A stretch of DNA of 64,000 nucleotides from Devosia riboflavina (GTDB taxonomy: Bacteria > Pseudomonadota > Alphaproteobacteria > Rhizobiales > Devosiaceae): contig NZ_JQGC01000013.1 of assembly GCF_000743575.1 (NCBI RefSeq), forward strand, positions 62,001-126,000. Direction: 5' to 3'. The notes under the pieces are model-generated. The model was not told the origin of the DNA. It saw only the letters and a list, made by a program, of their open reading frames with translations, and searched no databases. Of the stretch, positions 24,666 to 33,052 are shown piece by piece (the stretch's first letter is position 1; the number at the start of each line of letters is the position of its first letter). The translations under genes were made by a program, and so were the position numbers.

Positions 24666-26372
24666 ATGCCCCTGTCCCTCTCAGACCCCACCTGGTACCC
24701 CATCGCATCGAGCGAGGACCTGCCGTTCCGCCACGTCTATCAGGGCCAGTTGCTGGGCCGTGAACTCGCCGTCTGGCGCGCCGATGATGGCAATGTAAAC
24801 GTCTGGGAAAACCGGTGCCTGCATCGCGGCGTGCGCCTCTCCATCGGCATCAATGAAGGTCAGGAACTGAAGTGCCAGTACCATGGCTGGCGCTATGCCA
24901 ACCAATCGGCCGGTTGCACCTATATCCCGGCGCACCCCGCCGACGCCCCGGCCCGCCGCATCGAAAACCGCAAATACCCGGTCAAGGAAGCCTTCGGCCT
25001 CATCTGGTCCGCCGCCAATGACGACCAGAAGTTTGCGCCCTTTGCCGGCGCCGAAAGCACCGACTGGTTCCCGCTGCGTCCCATGCCGGTCAATGCCGCG
25101 CCCGAAGACGTGCTCGCAGGTCTTGCCCGCCTCGCGCCCGATGACCAACCGGCCGATCTCCTCCCCGGCATGGCCCTGCGCCTCGGCACCACGGTCTATT
25201 TCGTCCAGCCCGTCGATGCCGGCCGCTCTGTCATCCGTGGCCTGATCGAAAAGCCCGCCGATGAAGTCGCGACCCTCCGCCACTACAACGAGACCCTGAC
25301 CAAGCTCCGCGACCGCCTCGAACGCGCTGCGGCCAAGAAGCCCGCGCCCGAGCCGCTGCAGCCGGTGTTCGAAAAAGTCTCGGCCGACCTCGCCTCCATG
25401 CCCGACATCGCCATTCCGCGCGGCAACACCATGCCCGTCGTGGTCAAGCGCAAGTGGCAATCAGCGGATGGCGTGATCGGCTTCGAACTGGCCGACCGTG
25501 ACGGCAAGCATCTGCCGACCTTCCAGCCCGGTGCCCATATCGACGTGCACCTGCCCAATGGCCTGATCCGCCAATATTCGATCACCAACGGCCCCGGCGA
25601 TCTCTCGAGCTACGTCATCGGCGTCAAGCAGGAGAGCGCCAGCAAGGGCGGCTCGAAGGTTCTCGTCGAAACCGTCCGCGAAGGTGACGTCCTCGCCATT
25701 TCCGAGCCGCGCAACAATTTCCCTCTGCGCCGCGACGCTACCCGCACCGTGCTCATTGCCGGCGGCATCGGCATCACGCCGCTGCTGTCCATGGCCCGCT
25801 TCCTCGACAAATCGAGCCTCAACTACGAGCTGCACTATTTTGCGCGCACCGGCGACGGCCTCGCCTTCCAGAGCGAACTCGCCGCACTCCATGGCAAAGT
25901 CGACCGCCACATCGGCCTCGCTCGCGAAGCCATCAAGGCCAAGGTGGCCGAAGTCCTCGGCCAATATCAGTTCGCCAACCACGTCTATATCTGCGGCCCC
26001 GGCGCTATGCTCGAAATGGTGCAGGAAACCGCCGCTTCGCTCGGCTGGCCCGACGACGCGATCCATTTCGAATATTTCCAGAACGACAAGGTGATCGATA
26101 GTTCGTCGGCCTTCGACGTCGAACTCGCCCGCTCGGCCATGACGCTCCATGTCCCGGCCGGCAAGACCATCCTCGAAACCATGCGAGAGGCCGGTTTGAC
26201 GGTTCCCTCCTCCTGCGAGCAAGGCGCCTGCGGTACCTGCCTCACCACAGTCATGGAAGGCGAAGTCGACCACCAGGACGTCTATCTCAACAAGACCGAG
26301 AAGGCCTCTAATACCTGCATGATGACCTGTGTCAGCCGCGCCAAGTCTGGCCGCCTGGTCTTGGACATCTAG
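24666..26372 (+). CDS. Three-cofactor reductase: Rieske domain + FMN/NAD reductase + plant-type [2Fe-2S] ferredoxin
   Basis: 568 residues from ATG 24666; a TTG 15 bases upstream is an unlikely alternative. Residues about 8-115 are a Rieske domain with intact ligands CLHRGVRL (Cys51, His53) and CQYHGW (Cys70, His73). A linker of about 150 residues leads to a ferredoxin-reductase module of the PDR/VanB type (about 265-470; flavin motif RQYSITNGP, nucleotide motif LIAGGIGITPLLSMARFL, CGPGAMLE). The C-terminal plant-type ferredoxin (about 485-568) has CEQGACGTC and a distal Cys in NTCMMTC. Usual VanB-type reductases lack the Rieske part; usual oxygenases carry it. Electron flow is presumably NAD(P)H to flavin, to [2Fe-2S], to Rieske, to the iron of the upstream oxygenase. 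Confidence 0.88.
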   Translation: MPLSLSDPTWYPIASSEDLPFRHVYQGQLLGRELAVWRADDGNVNVWENRCLHRGVRLSIGINEGQELKCQYHGWRYANQSAGCTYIPAHPADAPARRIENRKYPVKEAFGLIWSAANDDQKFAPFAGAESTDWFPLRPMPVNAAPEDVLAGLARLAPDDQPADLLPGMALRLGTTVYFVQPVDAGRSVIRGLIEKPADEVATLRHYNETLTKLRDRLERAAAKKPAPEPLQPVFEKVSADLASMPDIAIPRGNTMPVVVKRKWQSADGVIGFELADRDGKHLPTFQPGAHIDVHLPNGLIRQYSITNGPGDLSSYVIGVKQESASKGGSKVLVETVREGDVLAISEPRNNFPLRRDATRTVLIAGGIGITPLLSMARFLDKSSLNYELHYFARTGDGLAFQSELAALHGKVDRHIGLAREAIKAKVAEVLGQYQFANHVYICGPGAMLEMVQETAASLGWPDDAIHFEYFQNDKVIDSSSAFDVELARSAMTLHVPAGKTILETMREAGLTVPSSCEQGACGTCLTTVMEGEVDHQDVYLNKTEKASNTCMMTCVSRAKSGRLVLDI

Positions 26373-26397
26373 CGATGCGCAGTCTCCCCCATTCCAT

Positions 26398-26488
26398 CGT
26401 CATCACCGGGCTTGTCCCGGTGATCCATCTCTCCACGCGCTCTGAGTCTGCCGCGTGGATTGCCCGGACAAGCCGGGCAATGACGACC
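26398..26488. repeat. Inverted palindromic repeats, family B, copy B2
   Basis: CGTCATCACCGGGCTTGTCC..GGTGATCC faces GGATTGCCCGGACAAGCCGG..GCAATGACGA. Between the reductase and GST genes; short ORFs reading through it are repeat artefacts. Confidence 0.82.
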
Positions 26489-26505
26489 GCTATGAGTGCC
26501 CGCTG

Positions 26506-27150
26506 ATGACCATAACGCTTTACGACTTCGAGCTCTCGGGCAACTGCTACAAGCTGCGGCTGCTCATGAACATTCTCAACCTGCCCTACGAGATCGTGCC
26601 GGTGGACTTCTTCCCTGGCCGCCAGCACAAGGCCGACTGGTTCCTTCGCATGAACCCGTTCGGCCAATTGCCGGTTCTCAAGGACGACGATCTCACCCTT
26701 TCGGACTCCGGCGCCATCCTCGCCTATCTGGCCAAGAAGTACGACACGTCCGGAAAATGGTTCCCCGACGACCCGGCCGTCACCGCCGAAGTGCTGCGCT
26801 GGCATTCGGTCGCCGACGACATCACCTCGACCTCCTCGGCCGCCCGCCTCGCGCTCGGCTATGGCTACGCCTTCGATATCGAAAAGTCGCAAAAAGGCGC
26901 CCATCGCATCTTCCGCCTGATGGACGAGCACCTGTGGTTCGGCGAAAAATCCGGCCGCGATTGGCTCTGTTCGCCCGCGCATCCGACCACCGCCGATATC
27001 GCCTGCTTCCCCTATGTGATGCTCAGCGAAGAAGGCGGTATATCCCGCCAGGATTATCCGGCCCTCCGCCGCTGGACCGACCGGGTCCGCCGCGTGCCGG
27101 GCTTTACGGTCATGTCGGGTATTTTCCCGGCAGGCCGCGCCAAGGAATAA
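26506..27150 (+). CDS. Glutathione S-transferase family protein
   Basis: 214 residues from ATG 26506; the frame runs open through repeat B2 upstream, which I exclude. The N-terminal thioredoxin-like domain shows LYDFELSGNCYKLRLLMNIL (active-site Ser/Cys region), NPFGQLPVL with the cis-Pro, and the glutathione gamma-Glu contact DSGAILAYLAKKY. The helical C-terminal domain has the N-cap motif HPTTADIACFPYV. Soluble. Same strand, 133 bases after the reductase, with a repeat between them; it could serve detoxification or a glutathione-dependent step of the same pathway, which is inference. Confidence 0.87.
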   Translation: MTITLYDFELSGNCYKLRLLMNILNLPYEIVPVDFFPGRQHKADWFLRMNPFGQLPVLKDDDLTLSDSGAILAYLAKKYDTSGKWFPDDPAVTAEVLRWHSVADDITSTSSAARLALGYGYAFDIEKSQKGAHRIFRLMDEHLWFGEKSGRDWLCSPAHPTTADIACFPYVMLSEEGGISRQDYPALRRWTDRVRRVPGFTVMSGIFPAGRAKE

Positions 27151-27155
27151 AAGAA

Positions 27156-27178
27156 GGGCGCCTCGCGGCGCCCTTTCT
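27156..27178. terminator. Bidirectional terminator between GST and DUF3592-like genes
   Basis: GGGCGCC-TCGC-GGCGCCC (27156-27173) flanked by AAAAGAA on one side and TTTCT on the other, between convergent stop codons. Confidence 0.87.
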
Positions 27179-28293
27179 CATTTCACCTTGCTCGCGGTCT
27201 TGGCGACCTTCCAGCTCACATAGTCATCGGCCGTGCAACCATAGGGCGCATTGCCATCGCCGAAGCGCGCATAAAGCTGCTCGCAGCCCCAGGTGTTGAG
27301 CGGCTCGGGCATGATATTGTTGATCTCGATGCCGACGGCGTCGAAGGCATCCGGCGCCACCATGACGTAGTAAAGCCAGAAGCCGAAGAACGCGACCACC
27401 GCCAGCACCAGAACGGCGCTACCCGCCAACAGCCCACGCACGATATTGGGCCCGCGCTTGGCCTTCGGCGCCGGATTGGCCGCTAGCCGCGCGCCGCGCT
27501 GCTCCTGCTCGGCTTCGAATGCAGCCAGCGCTTGCTCGCGCTCGATGTCGGTCAGTTCCACGCGCTCGAGATTGCGGTCGAGCAGCACCGGTATCGCCAC
27601 ATGCTCGAGCTTGACCGCGACGCCAACCGGCTTGCCCGTCTCATCAAGCCCGATCAGCGGCTCCTGCCCCTTGGCAAAATGCGTCCGCGTCGTGCGCTTC
27701 GAGCGCCCCTTGAGATGATCAACATAGGAAACCACCCCATTCTTCACCTCGACCACATCAACCGGCACCACCGTCAGCCGCCCCGGCGTCGCGGCGGCAC
27801 GATTGGCCCCCGCTGCCTTCAGCGCGGTAATGATGGTCGCGATCGCACCGCCGCCGAACAGCAGCATGAACACGCCAAACACCGCCAGCCGGTTCCAAAG
27901 CATGTCGAGCCCGAGGCTCAACGTCGCCAGCTCCGGGTCATCCCGCGAAATCACCACATCGACCATGTAGTCGCCGCTCGAAAAATCGAGAAAGGCGAGC
28001 GAGATATGCTTCTCGTAGCTCTGCCCATCGACGCGATAGGTGATGTCGGCCTCGCAATCGGTAAGGCCACGGCGCGAGCTGCAATCGCCATCGCGCAGAT
28101 CCCAGTCTTCCACAGTGCGCGGGGCCTGGTTGATCTGCCAGTCGCGCCACAGGCCCGGCCCCTGCCACCAGACAAGGCCGACCGCCAGCGCAGTCAGCAT
28201 GACGACCGTAAACAGGAACGCCGCCGGCATGGAGAACGGCCGCTTTGCTATTGCAAGCGATCGATTGGGCAGCGGAAGGGTGACCTGGGACAT
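27178..28293 (-). CDS. Predicted membrane protein of unknown function (DUF3592-like features)
   Basis: 371 residues from ATG 28293 (SD GAGGCAC upstream); the frame extends further but without a ribosome site. Three membrane segments are visible: about 22-42 (AAFLFTVVMLTALAVGLVWW), about 135-158 (NRLAVFGVFMLLFGGGAIATIITAL) and about 290-312 (LLAGSAVLVLAVVAFFGFWLYYVMV). Between the first two lies a periplasmic part with paired cysteines (GDCSSRRGLTDCEADITYRVDGQSY), like the extracytoplasmic domain of DUF3592 proteins. The long central part is cytoplasmic. A C-terminal tail with GCEQLYARFGDGNAPYGC is again outside. Function unknown. Confidence 0.75.
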   Translation of the reverse strand: MSQVTLPLPNRSLAIAKRPFSMPAAFLFTVVMLTALAVGLVWWQGPGLWRDWQINQAPRTVEDWDLRDGDCSSRRGLTDCEADITYRVDGQSYEKHISLAFLDFSSGDYMVDVVISRDDPELATLSLGLDMLWNRLAVFGVFMLLFGGGAIATIITALKAAGANRAAATPGRLTVVPVDVVEVKNGVVSYVDHLKGRSKRTTRTHFAKGQEPLIGLDETGKPVGVAVKLEHVAIPVLLDRNLERVELTDIEREQALAAFEAEQEQRGARLAANPAPKAKRGPNIVRGLLAGSAVLVLAVVAFFGFWLYYVMVAPDAFDAVGIEINNIMPEPLNTWGCEQLYARFGDGNAPYGCTADDYVSWKVAKTASKVK

Positions 28294-28520
28294 GAAGTGC
28301 CTCTTCGGAATGTCAGCTTTGGGGCCCGACTCGGCTCGAATAGGACAGCAGAGGCCGATCACGAACCAGCCTTGAACGCACCGCAATTGTGGAAAAGCCT
28401 GCTGCCTGAGCACAAACCCGGTGGAGGTATCCCCCTGTCGAACGGGCAAAACCTGACGCACCGGCTGGAACTCGGCCGCCAATCCCGCTATTGGCTTCTT
28501 AAGATCGAGGAGAAATTCCC

Positions 28521-29690
28521 ATGATTATCGAGCCCAAAATCCGCGGCTTCATCTGCGTCACCGCCCACCCCACGGGCTGCGCCGCCAATGTGCAGCACCA
28601 GATCGACCATGTTGTCATCAAGGGTGCCATTCCCTCGGATCGCAAGCGCGTGCTCGTGCTCGGCTGCTCGACGGGCTATGGCCTCGCCTCGCGCATCGTC
28701 ACCACCTTCGGCAGCGATGCCGATACCGTCGGCGTGTCCTTCGAACGCGAGCCGGCCGAAAACCGCCCGGCCTCCGCCGGCTGGTACAATAACCGCGCCT
28801 TCGAAAACCGCGCCCGCGCTGCCGGCCGCAAGGCCGTCACCATTGAAGGCGATGCCTTCTCCGACGCGATCAAGGCTGAGACCATCGAGGCGATCAAGGC
28901 CAATCTCGGCCAGGTCGATCTCATCGTCTATTCCCTCGCCTCCCCGGTCCGCACCGACCCCAAGGACGGCGTCACCTATCGCTCGGCCATCAAGCCCTAT
29001 GGTCAGCAAGTGACCTCCAAGACCCTCAACACCGCCACCGGCGAAGTTTCCGAAATCACCGTCGAACCGGCGACCGAGGAAGAAGCCCAGGCGACCATCA
29101 AGGTCATGGGCGGCGAAGATTGGGAACTCTGGATCAAGGCCCTGTCAGATGCCGGCGTTCTGGCCGACGGCTTCCGCACGCTCAACTACACCTATCTCGG
29201 CTCCGAGCTGACCTGGCCGATCTACCACAAGGGTACGCTGGGCAAGGCCAAGGGCGACCTCGACCGCGCCGCCAAGGCGATCCGCGCCACCCATGGCGAA
29301 AACTCCGCCAATGTCGTGGCATTGAAAGCCGTCGTCACCCAGGCGAGCTCAGCCATCCCCGTCGTGCCGCTCTATGGCACGCTGCTGATCAAGGTCGAGG
29401 ATGAAATGGGCCTTGGCGAAGGCCCGATCCACCAGATCGACCGCCTCTTCCGCGAAAAGCTGCAGGGCGAAGTGACCCTCGACGACGAAAGCCGCATCCG
29501 CGTCGACGATTGGGAACTCTCTGCCCCGATGCAGAAGGAACTCGAAAAGCGCTGGGCACAGTTGACCACCGAGACTCTGCCCGCTCTCGCCGACCTGCCA
29601 AAGTACCGCGAAGAATTCATGCGCCTCTTCGGCTTCGCCGTCGGCGGCGTGGATTACAGCAAGGATGTCGACCCCCGCGTGGTCGAATAA
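28521..29690 (+). CDS. fabV: Enoyl-[acyl-carrier-protein] reductase FabV
   Basis: 389 residues starting MIIEPKIRGFICVTAHPTGC, the FabV signature opening, preceded by GAGGAG. FabV is the large SDR-like enoyl reductase that completes fatty-acid elongation with NADH and is naturally resistant to triclosan. Visible features: cofactor motif VLVLGCSTGYGLASRI, DLIVYSLASPVRTDP, and the Tyr-x8-Lys active site in WPIYHKGTLGKAK. The C-terminal FabV domain ends FGFAVGGVDYSKDVDPRVVE. Monocistronic, with a strong terminator. Its length agrees with the family. Confidence 0.95.
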   Translation: MIIEPKIRGFICVTAHPTGCAANVQHQIDHVVIKGAIPSDRKRVLVLGCSTGYGLASRIVTTFGSDADTVGVSFEREPAENRPASAGWYNNRAFENRARAAGRKAVTIEGDAFSDAIKAETIEAIKANLGQVDLIVYSLASPVRTDPKDGVTYRSAIKPYGQQVTSKTLNTATGEVSEITVEPATEEEAQATIKVMGGEDWELWIKALSDAGVLADGFRTLNYTYLGSELTWPIYHKGTLGKAKGDLDRAAKAIRATHGENSANVVALKAVVTQASSAIPVVPLYGTLLIKVEDEMGLGEGPIHQIDRLFREKLQGEVTLDDESRIRVDDWELSAPMQKELEKRWAQLTTETLPALADLPKYREEFMRLFGFAVGGVDYSKDVDPRVVE

Positions 29691-29699
29691 GGTTTTGAA

Positions 29700-29722
29700 G
29701 GGGCGCCGCTGGCGCCCCTTTT
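29700..29722 (+). terminator. Rho-independent terminator of fabV
   Basis: 8-bp stem GGGGCGCC/GGCGCCCC with loop GCT, followed by TTTTCGTTT, 10 bases after the fabV stop. Confidence 0.9.
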
Positions 29723-29768
29723 CGTTTATGCGTTGCACTATTTGGTTGGAGCTGTCTGCTCCAGTAGG

Positions 29769-29885
29769 CCTCATGGTGCGGTGCTTTGCAGAGCAAAGCC
29801 TCGAACCACGAGGGCGTGACGCTAAACTATCCGGGCACGCCCCCGTGGTTCGAGGCTACGCTGCGCTGCGCACCTCACCATGAGG
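29769..29885. repeat. Long imperfect inverted repeat, family E, copy E1
   Basis: Starts CCTCATGGTG and ends CACCTCACCATGAGG, with internal arms CCTCGAACCACGAGGGCGTG and CACGCCCCCGTGGTTCGAGG. Shares order and sequence with 32901-33016. Placed between convergent genes fabV and epmB. Confidence 0.82.
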
Positions 29886-29917
29886 GCTACTGTTACTTCA
29901 GCCAAAACGTGAAGCGA

Positions 29918-31138
29918 TCAGCCCGGCGGATAGGCGTGCTCTTCGCCCTGCCAGTCGCGCACCCTGAAACACCCGTCGCCCGCCGAAACCGTCGCCGCCC
30001 CAATATCGGCCTTGCCATAGCCGCCGGGAATATCGAGCACATAGGTCGGCTGGCACAGCCCTGAAATCCGACCGCGCAAGGCGGCGACCAATTTCTGGCC
30101 TTCCTCGATACCAATGCGAAAATGGCTCGTGCCGGGCGCCAGATCGGGATGGTGCAGATAATAGGGCTTTATGCGGTTCTCCACGAACCCCCGCATTAGC
30201 GCCGCCAGCGTTTCGACATCGTCATTGACGCCGCGCAGGAGCACGGACTGGCTGACCAGAACCACCCCGCCTTCCACCAGCGTCTTGAACGCCGCCCGAG
30301 CAGCCGGAGAAAATTCGCGCGGATGATTGGCATGGACCGCAAGATACGTGGTCTTCCCGCTCGATGTCAGCGCCGCCACCATTTCCGCATCGATCCGCTC
30401 CGGCTCGACCACCGGCACGCGGGTATGAAACCGCACGATTTTGACGTGCTCGATCTTGGCCAACCGCTCCATCAGCCCGGCCAACCGCCGGGGCGAGAGC
30501 ACCAGCGGATCGCCGCCGGTCAGGATCACTTCCCAGATTTCGGTGTGATCAGCGATATAGTCCATCGCCACATCGAGCTCAGCCGACGTCAGCGTCCCCA
30601 GCCCCTGCGGCCCCACCATTTCGCGACGGAAACAGAAGCGGCAATAGACCGGACAGACATGCACGGCCTTCAGCAGCACCCGATCGGGGTAGCGATGCAC
30701 AATCCCCTCGACCGGAGAATGGGAGAGATCGCCAATCGGATCGTCCCGCTCTTCCGCCGTGGTGTGCAGTTCTGCCGTAGACGGCACGAATTGCAGCGCC
30801 ATCGGATCAGCGGGGTCATTGCGATCGATCAGGTCGAGCACGGCCGGCGTAATGCCGATGGCGTATTTTTCGGCGACGGGGTCAAGGCCAGATTGAACCG
30901 AAACGAGCTTGGCCCCCTCAAGATCGGCGACGGTTTTGATCGAACGCGAAACCGCGCGAAGAGACCCCTCATCCGCCCTTCGGGCACCTTCTCCCGCAAG
31001 GGGAGAAGGGGGTTCGCTGTTTGCCATGAGAGTGGAGCCCCCCCTCGCCCCTTGCGGGAGAGGAACAGGAATTTCTTCGTTCAGAAGAAATTCCAGGGTG
31101 AGGGGTACCGGCGCACCGGCCCTTGCACGATTGCTCAT
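29918..31138 (-). CDS. epmB: EF-P (R)-beta-lysylation protein EpmB / lysine 2,3-aminomutase
   Basis: 406 residues from ATG 31138, which overlaps the epmA stop as ATGA. Radical-SAM enzyme of the KamA family: the cluster motif CPVYCRFC (Cys162, 166, 169), EVILTGGDPLVLSPRRL, and the PLP/substrate region RIKPYYLHHPDLAPGTSHFR. EpmB turns L-alpha-lysine into (R)-beta-lysine, which EpmA attaches to EF-P; both partners are adjacent. The N-terminal residues about 10-60 (EEIPVPLPQGARGG...PSPLAGEGARRADEG) have the composition of repeat family C and lie over copy C3, so the normal protein probably began near residue 62. An in-frame ATG at codon 38 could be used instead. Confidence 0.9.
   Translation of the reverse strand: MSNRARAGAPVPLTLEFLLNEEIPVPLPQGARGGSTLMANSEPPSPLAGEGARRADEGSLRAVSRSIKTVADLEGAKLVSVQSGLDPVAEKYAIGITPAVLDLIDRNDPADPMALQFVPSTAELHTTAEERDDPIGDLSHSPVEGIVHRYPDRVLLKAVHVCPVYCRFCFRREMVGPQGLGTLTSAELDVAMDYIADHTEIWEVILTGGDPLVLSPRRLAGLMERLAKIEHVKIVRFHTRVPVVEPERIDAEMVAALTSSGKTTYLAVHANHPREFSPAARAAFKTLVEGGVVLVSQSVLLRGVNDDVETLAALMRGFVENRIKPYYLHHPDLAPGTSHFRIGIEEGQKLVAALRGRISGLCQPTYVLDIPGGYGKADIGAATVSAGDGCFRVRDWQGEEHAYPPG
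30963..31107. repeat. Mosaic palindromic repeat, family C, copy C3, inside epmB
   Basis: CTCATCCGCCCTTCGGGCAC with CTTCTCCCGCAAGGGGAGAAGG at one end, CCCCTCGCCCCTTGCGGGAGAGG and CCAGGGTGAGGGGTACC at the other. The inner stem GGAATTTCTTC/GAAGAAATTCC (31068-31078 with 31084-31094) surrounds GTTCA, the reverse complement of TGAAC in C1 and C2. It is translated as the N-terminus of EpmB. Confidence 0.87.
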
Positions 31139-32193
31139 TCAGCCACCGGCGCCCAAAGCACCGCCTCGATCCGCGGCGCGCCCGTCGCCAGCATCAGCAG
31201 ACGGTCAAAACCCAGCGCCACCCCACTCGCCTCCGGCATCAATTCCAACGCCTTCAGAAAATCCTCGTCCACCGGATAGCGCTCGCCATAAATGCGCTGC
31301 TTCTCAGCCATCTCGGCCTCAAACCGCGCCCGCTGCTCGGCCGGGTCCGTCAGCTCCCCAAAGCCATTGGCCAGCTCCACGCCACAGGCATAGACCTCGA
31401 ACCTTTCGGACACGCGCCGATCCCCCAGCACCCGCCGCGCCAAAGCCGCCTCGCAGGCGGGATACCGATCCAGAACCGTAACCCGCCCATTGCCCAATTG
31501 CGGCTCGACCTTTTCGACGAGTATCCGGCTGAAGAGATAGCTCCAGCTCCGATCCTCCGGCACCTCGAGCCCTACCGCCAGCATCTGCGCCGCCAGGGCA
31601 TCGCCATCCGGCACACCGTCCTCGTCCATGGTCGCGAGGAGATCAATCCCCGCATGCGCGAGAAACGCATCGGCAACGCTCACCCGCTCCGCCCCGACGC
31701 GCGGATCGCAGACCCGCCCCCGGAACTCGAACCGCGCAATCCCCGTCACCTCAGCCGCTAGCGCAATGATCGCCAATGTATCGGCAATGACCGCATCATA
31801 AGCCTCACCCACCCGATACCACTCGAGCATGGTGAACTCAGGATGGTGCAGCGCCGAGCGCTCGCGATTCCGCCAGACATGCTGAAGGCTCGCAATCCGC
31901 CGCTCCCCCGCCGCCAGCAGCTTCTTCATGGTGAACTCTGGCGAGGTATGCAGATACATCGCCTGCCCCAGTCCATCGTTCCCGATCATCGTGGTGCCAA
32001 AGGCATGCAGATGCGTCTCGTTGCCCGGCGAGCGCTGCAGTCCCGGTGGATCGACCACCAGAAAATCGCGTTCCGCCAGCCAAAGCCGCACCGCAGCATC
32101 GAAGCGACTGCGCGCGACGAGGATCGGCCGTCGGTCGGCATGCCGCTCTGGGGCCCACCAGGGGGAGGGATCGGCGATGTCAAACGAAGTCAT
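31135..32193 (-). CDS. epmA: EF-P--(R)-beta-lysine ligase EpmA
   Basis: 352 residues, a short class II lysyl-tRNA-synthetase-like protein without the anticodon-binding domain, as expected for EpmA/PoxA/GenX. Recognisable segments: VDPPGLQRSPGNETHLHAF, YLHTSPEFTMKKLLAAGERRIASLQHVWRNRERSALHHPEFTMLEWYRVGEAYD (motif 2) and the C-terminal motif 3 EASGVALGFDRLLMLATG. It ligates (R)-beta-lysine to the conserved lysine of EF-P. It overlaps epmB by ATGA and is divergent from efp, 125 bases away: a compact EF-P modification locus. Confidence 0.94.
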   Translation of the reverse strand: MTSFDIADPSPWWAPERHADRRPILVARSRFDAAVRLWLAERDFLVVDPPGLQRSPGNETHLHAFGTTMIGNDGLGQAMYLHTSPEFTMKKLLAAGERRIASLQHVWRNRERSALHHPEFTMLEWYRVGEAYDAVIADTLAIIALAAEVTGIARFEFRGRVCDPRVGAERVSVADAFLAHAGIDLLATMDEDGVPDGDALAAQMLAVGLEVPEDRSWSYLFSRILVEKVEPQLGNGRVTVLDRYPACEAALARRVLGDRRVSERFEVYACGVELANGFGELTDPAEQRARFEAEMAEKQRIYGERYPVDEDFLKALELMPEASGVALGFDRLLMLATGAPRIEAVLWAPVAE

Positions 32194-32318
32194 GCGGGTT
32201 TCTTGCCGTGCGGACTGGCGAAATGGCGCGGAATAGGGTATCGGGCGCTCGACAATAGCTTATCGGCGCGAGACGGCTTGCCTCTATTACGCGCCAAACG
32301 ATCGAACAAGGAAGAAAA

Positions 32319-32888
32319 ATGGTCAAGGTCATCGCCTCGTCCCTGCGCAAAGGCCATGTGGTCGAGCAGGACGGCAACCTGCACGTCGTCCTCACGGCTG
32401 AAAACGTTCACCCCGGCAAGGGCAACTCGGTGACCAACGTCACCATGCGCCGCATCTCCGATGGCGTGAAGGTGCTCGGCCGCTGGCGCACCGTTGAAAT
32501 GGTCGAAAAGGCCGACGTCGATGACCGCGTCTACGACTATCTCTATTCGGACGGTGAAGGTAACCACTTCATGGAGCCGGAAACCTACGAGCAGCTCGTG
32601 GTTCCCGACGACGTTATCGGCGACCAGAAGGCCTACCTTTCGGACGGCATGAAGGTTCACCTCATGACTCACGAAGGCATTGCGCTCTCGATGGAACTGC
32701 CCCAGCGCATGACCTTCGAAATCGTCGAGACCGAGCCGGTTGTGAAGGGCCAGACGGCCTCGTCCTCCTACAAGCCTGCGACCCTCAACAACGGCCTCCG
32801 CGTCATGGTGCCCCCGCACATCGACGCCGGCACTCGTATCGTCATCCTCACGGAAGACAATTCCTACGTGGAACGCGCCAAGGACTGA
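32319..32888 (+). CDS. efp: Elongation factor P
   Basis: 189 residues, [19 protein letters not shown], with SD AAGGAAG. Three beta domains. Domain I carries the tip loop HPGKGNS with Lys34, the residue that EpmA lengthens with beta-lysine. The C-terminal OB domain ends in the family signature [34 protein letters not shown] rescues ribosomes stalled at polyproline. epmA and epmB lie divergently next to it, so the modification is very likely made in this organism. Confidence 0.96.
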   Translation: MVKVIASSLRKGHVVEQDGNLHVVLTAENVHPGKGNSVTNVTMRRISDGVKVLGRWRTVEMVEKADVDDRVYDYLYSDGEGNHFMEPETYEQLVVPDDVIGDQKAYLSDGMKVHLMTHEGIALSMELPQRMTFEIVETEPVVKGQTASSSYKPATLNNGLRVMVPPHIDAGTRIVILTEDNSYVERAKD

Positions 32889-32900
32889 TTTCTCAGTAGC

Positions 32901-33016
32901 CCTCATCCTGAGGTGCGGAGCAACGCGCAGCCTCGAAGGACGAGGGCGTGGCACCAGCTCAGAGTGCCCGACCTCGTGGTTCGAGGGTCGGCTTTGCCGC
33001 CCACCTCACCATGAGG
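32901..33016. repeat. Long imperfect inverted repeat, family E, copy E2
   Basis: CCTCATCCTGAGGTGCGGAG at the left and CACCTCACCATGAGG at the right, with CCTCGAAGGACGAGGGCGTG and CCTCGTGGTTCGAGGG inside. Same arrangement as E1 (29769-29885). Follows efp. Confidence 0.82.
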
Positions 33017-33030
33017 TCTTCGATACTAAA

Positions 33031-33052
33031 AACGGGCCCCTGCGGGCCCGTT
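33031..33052. terminator. Bidirectional terminator between efp and the DUF2934 gene
   Basis: AACGGGCCC/GGGCCCGTT with loop CTGC, flanked by TACTAAA and TTTCATTT. It touches the stop codon of the reverse-strand DUF2934 gene. Confidence 0.85.

Noticed and set aside
30963..31138. epmB as a frameshifted or broken gene because of its odd N-terminus
   Set aside because: The frame is continuous from the ATG overlapping epmA to the stop, and all catalytic motifs are intact.
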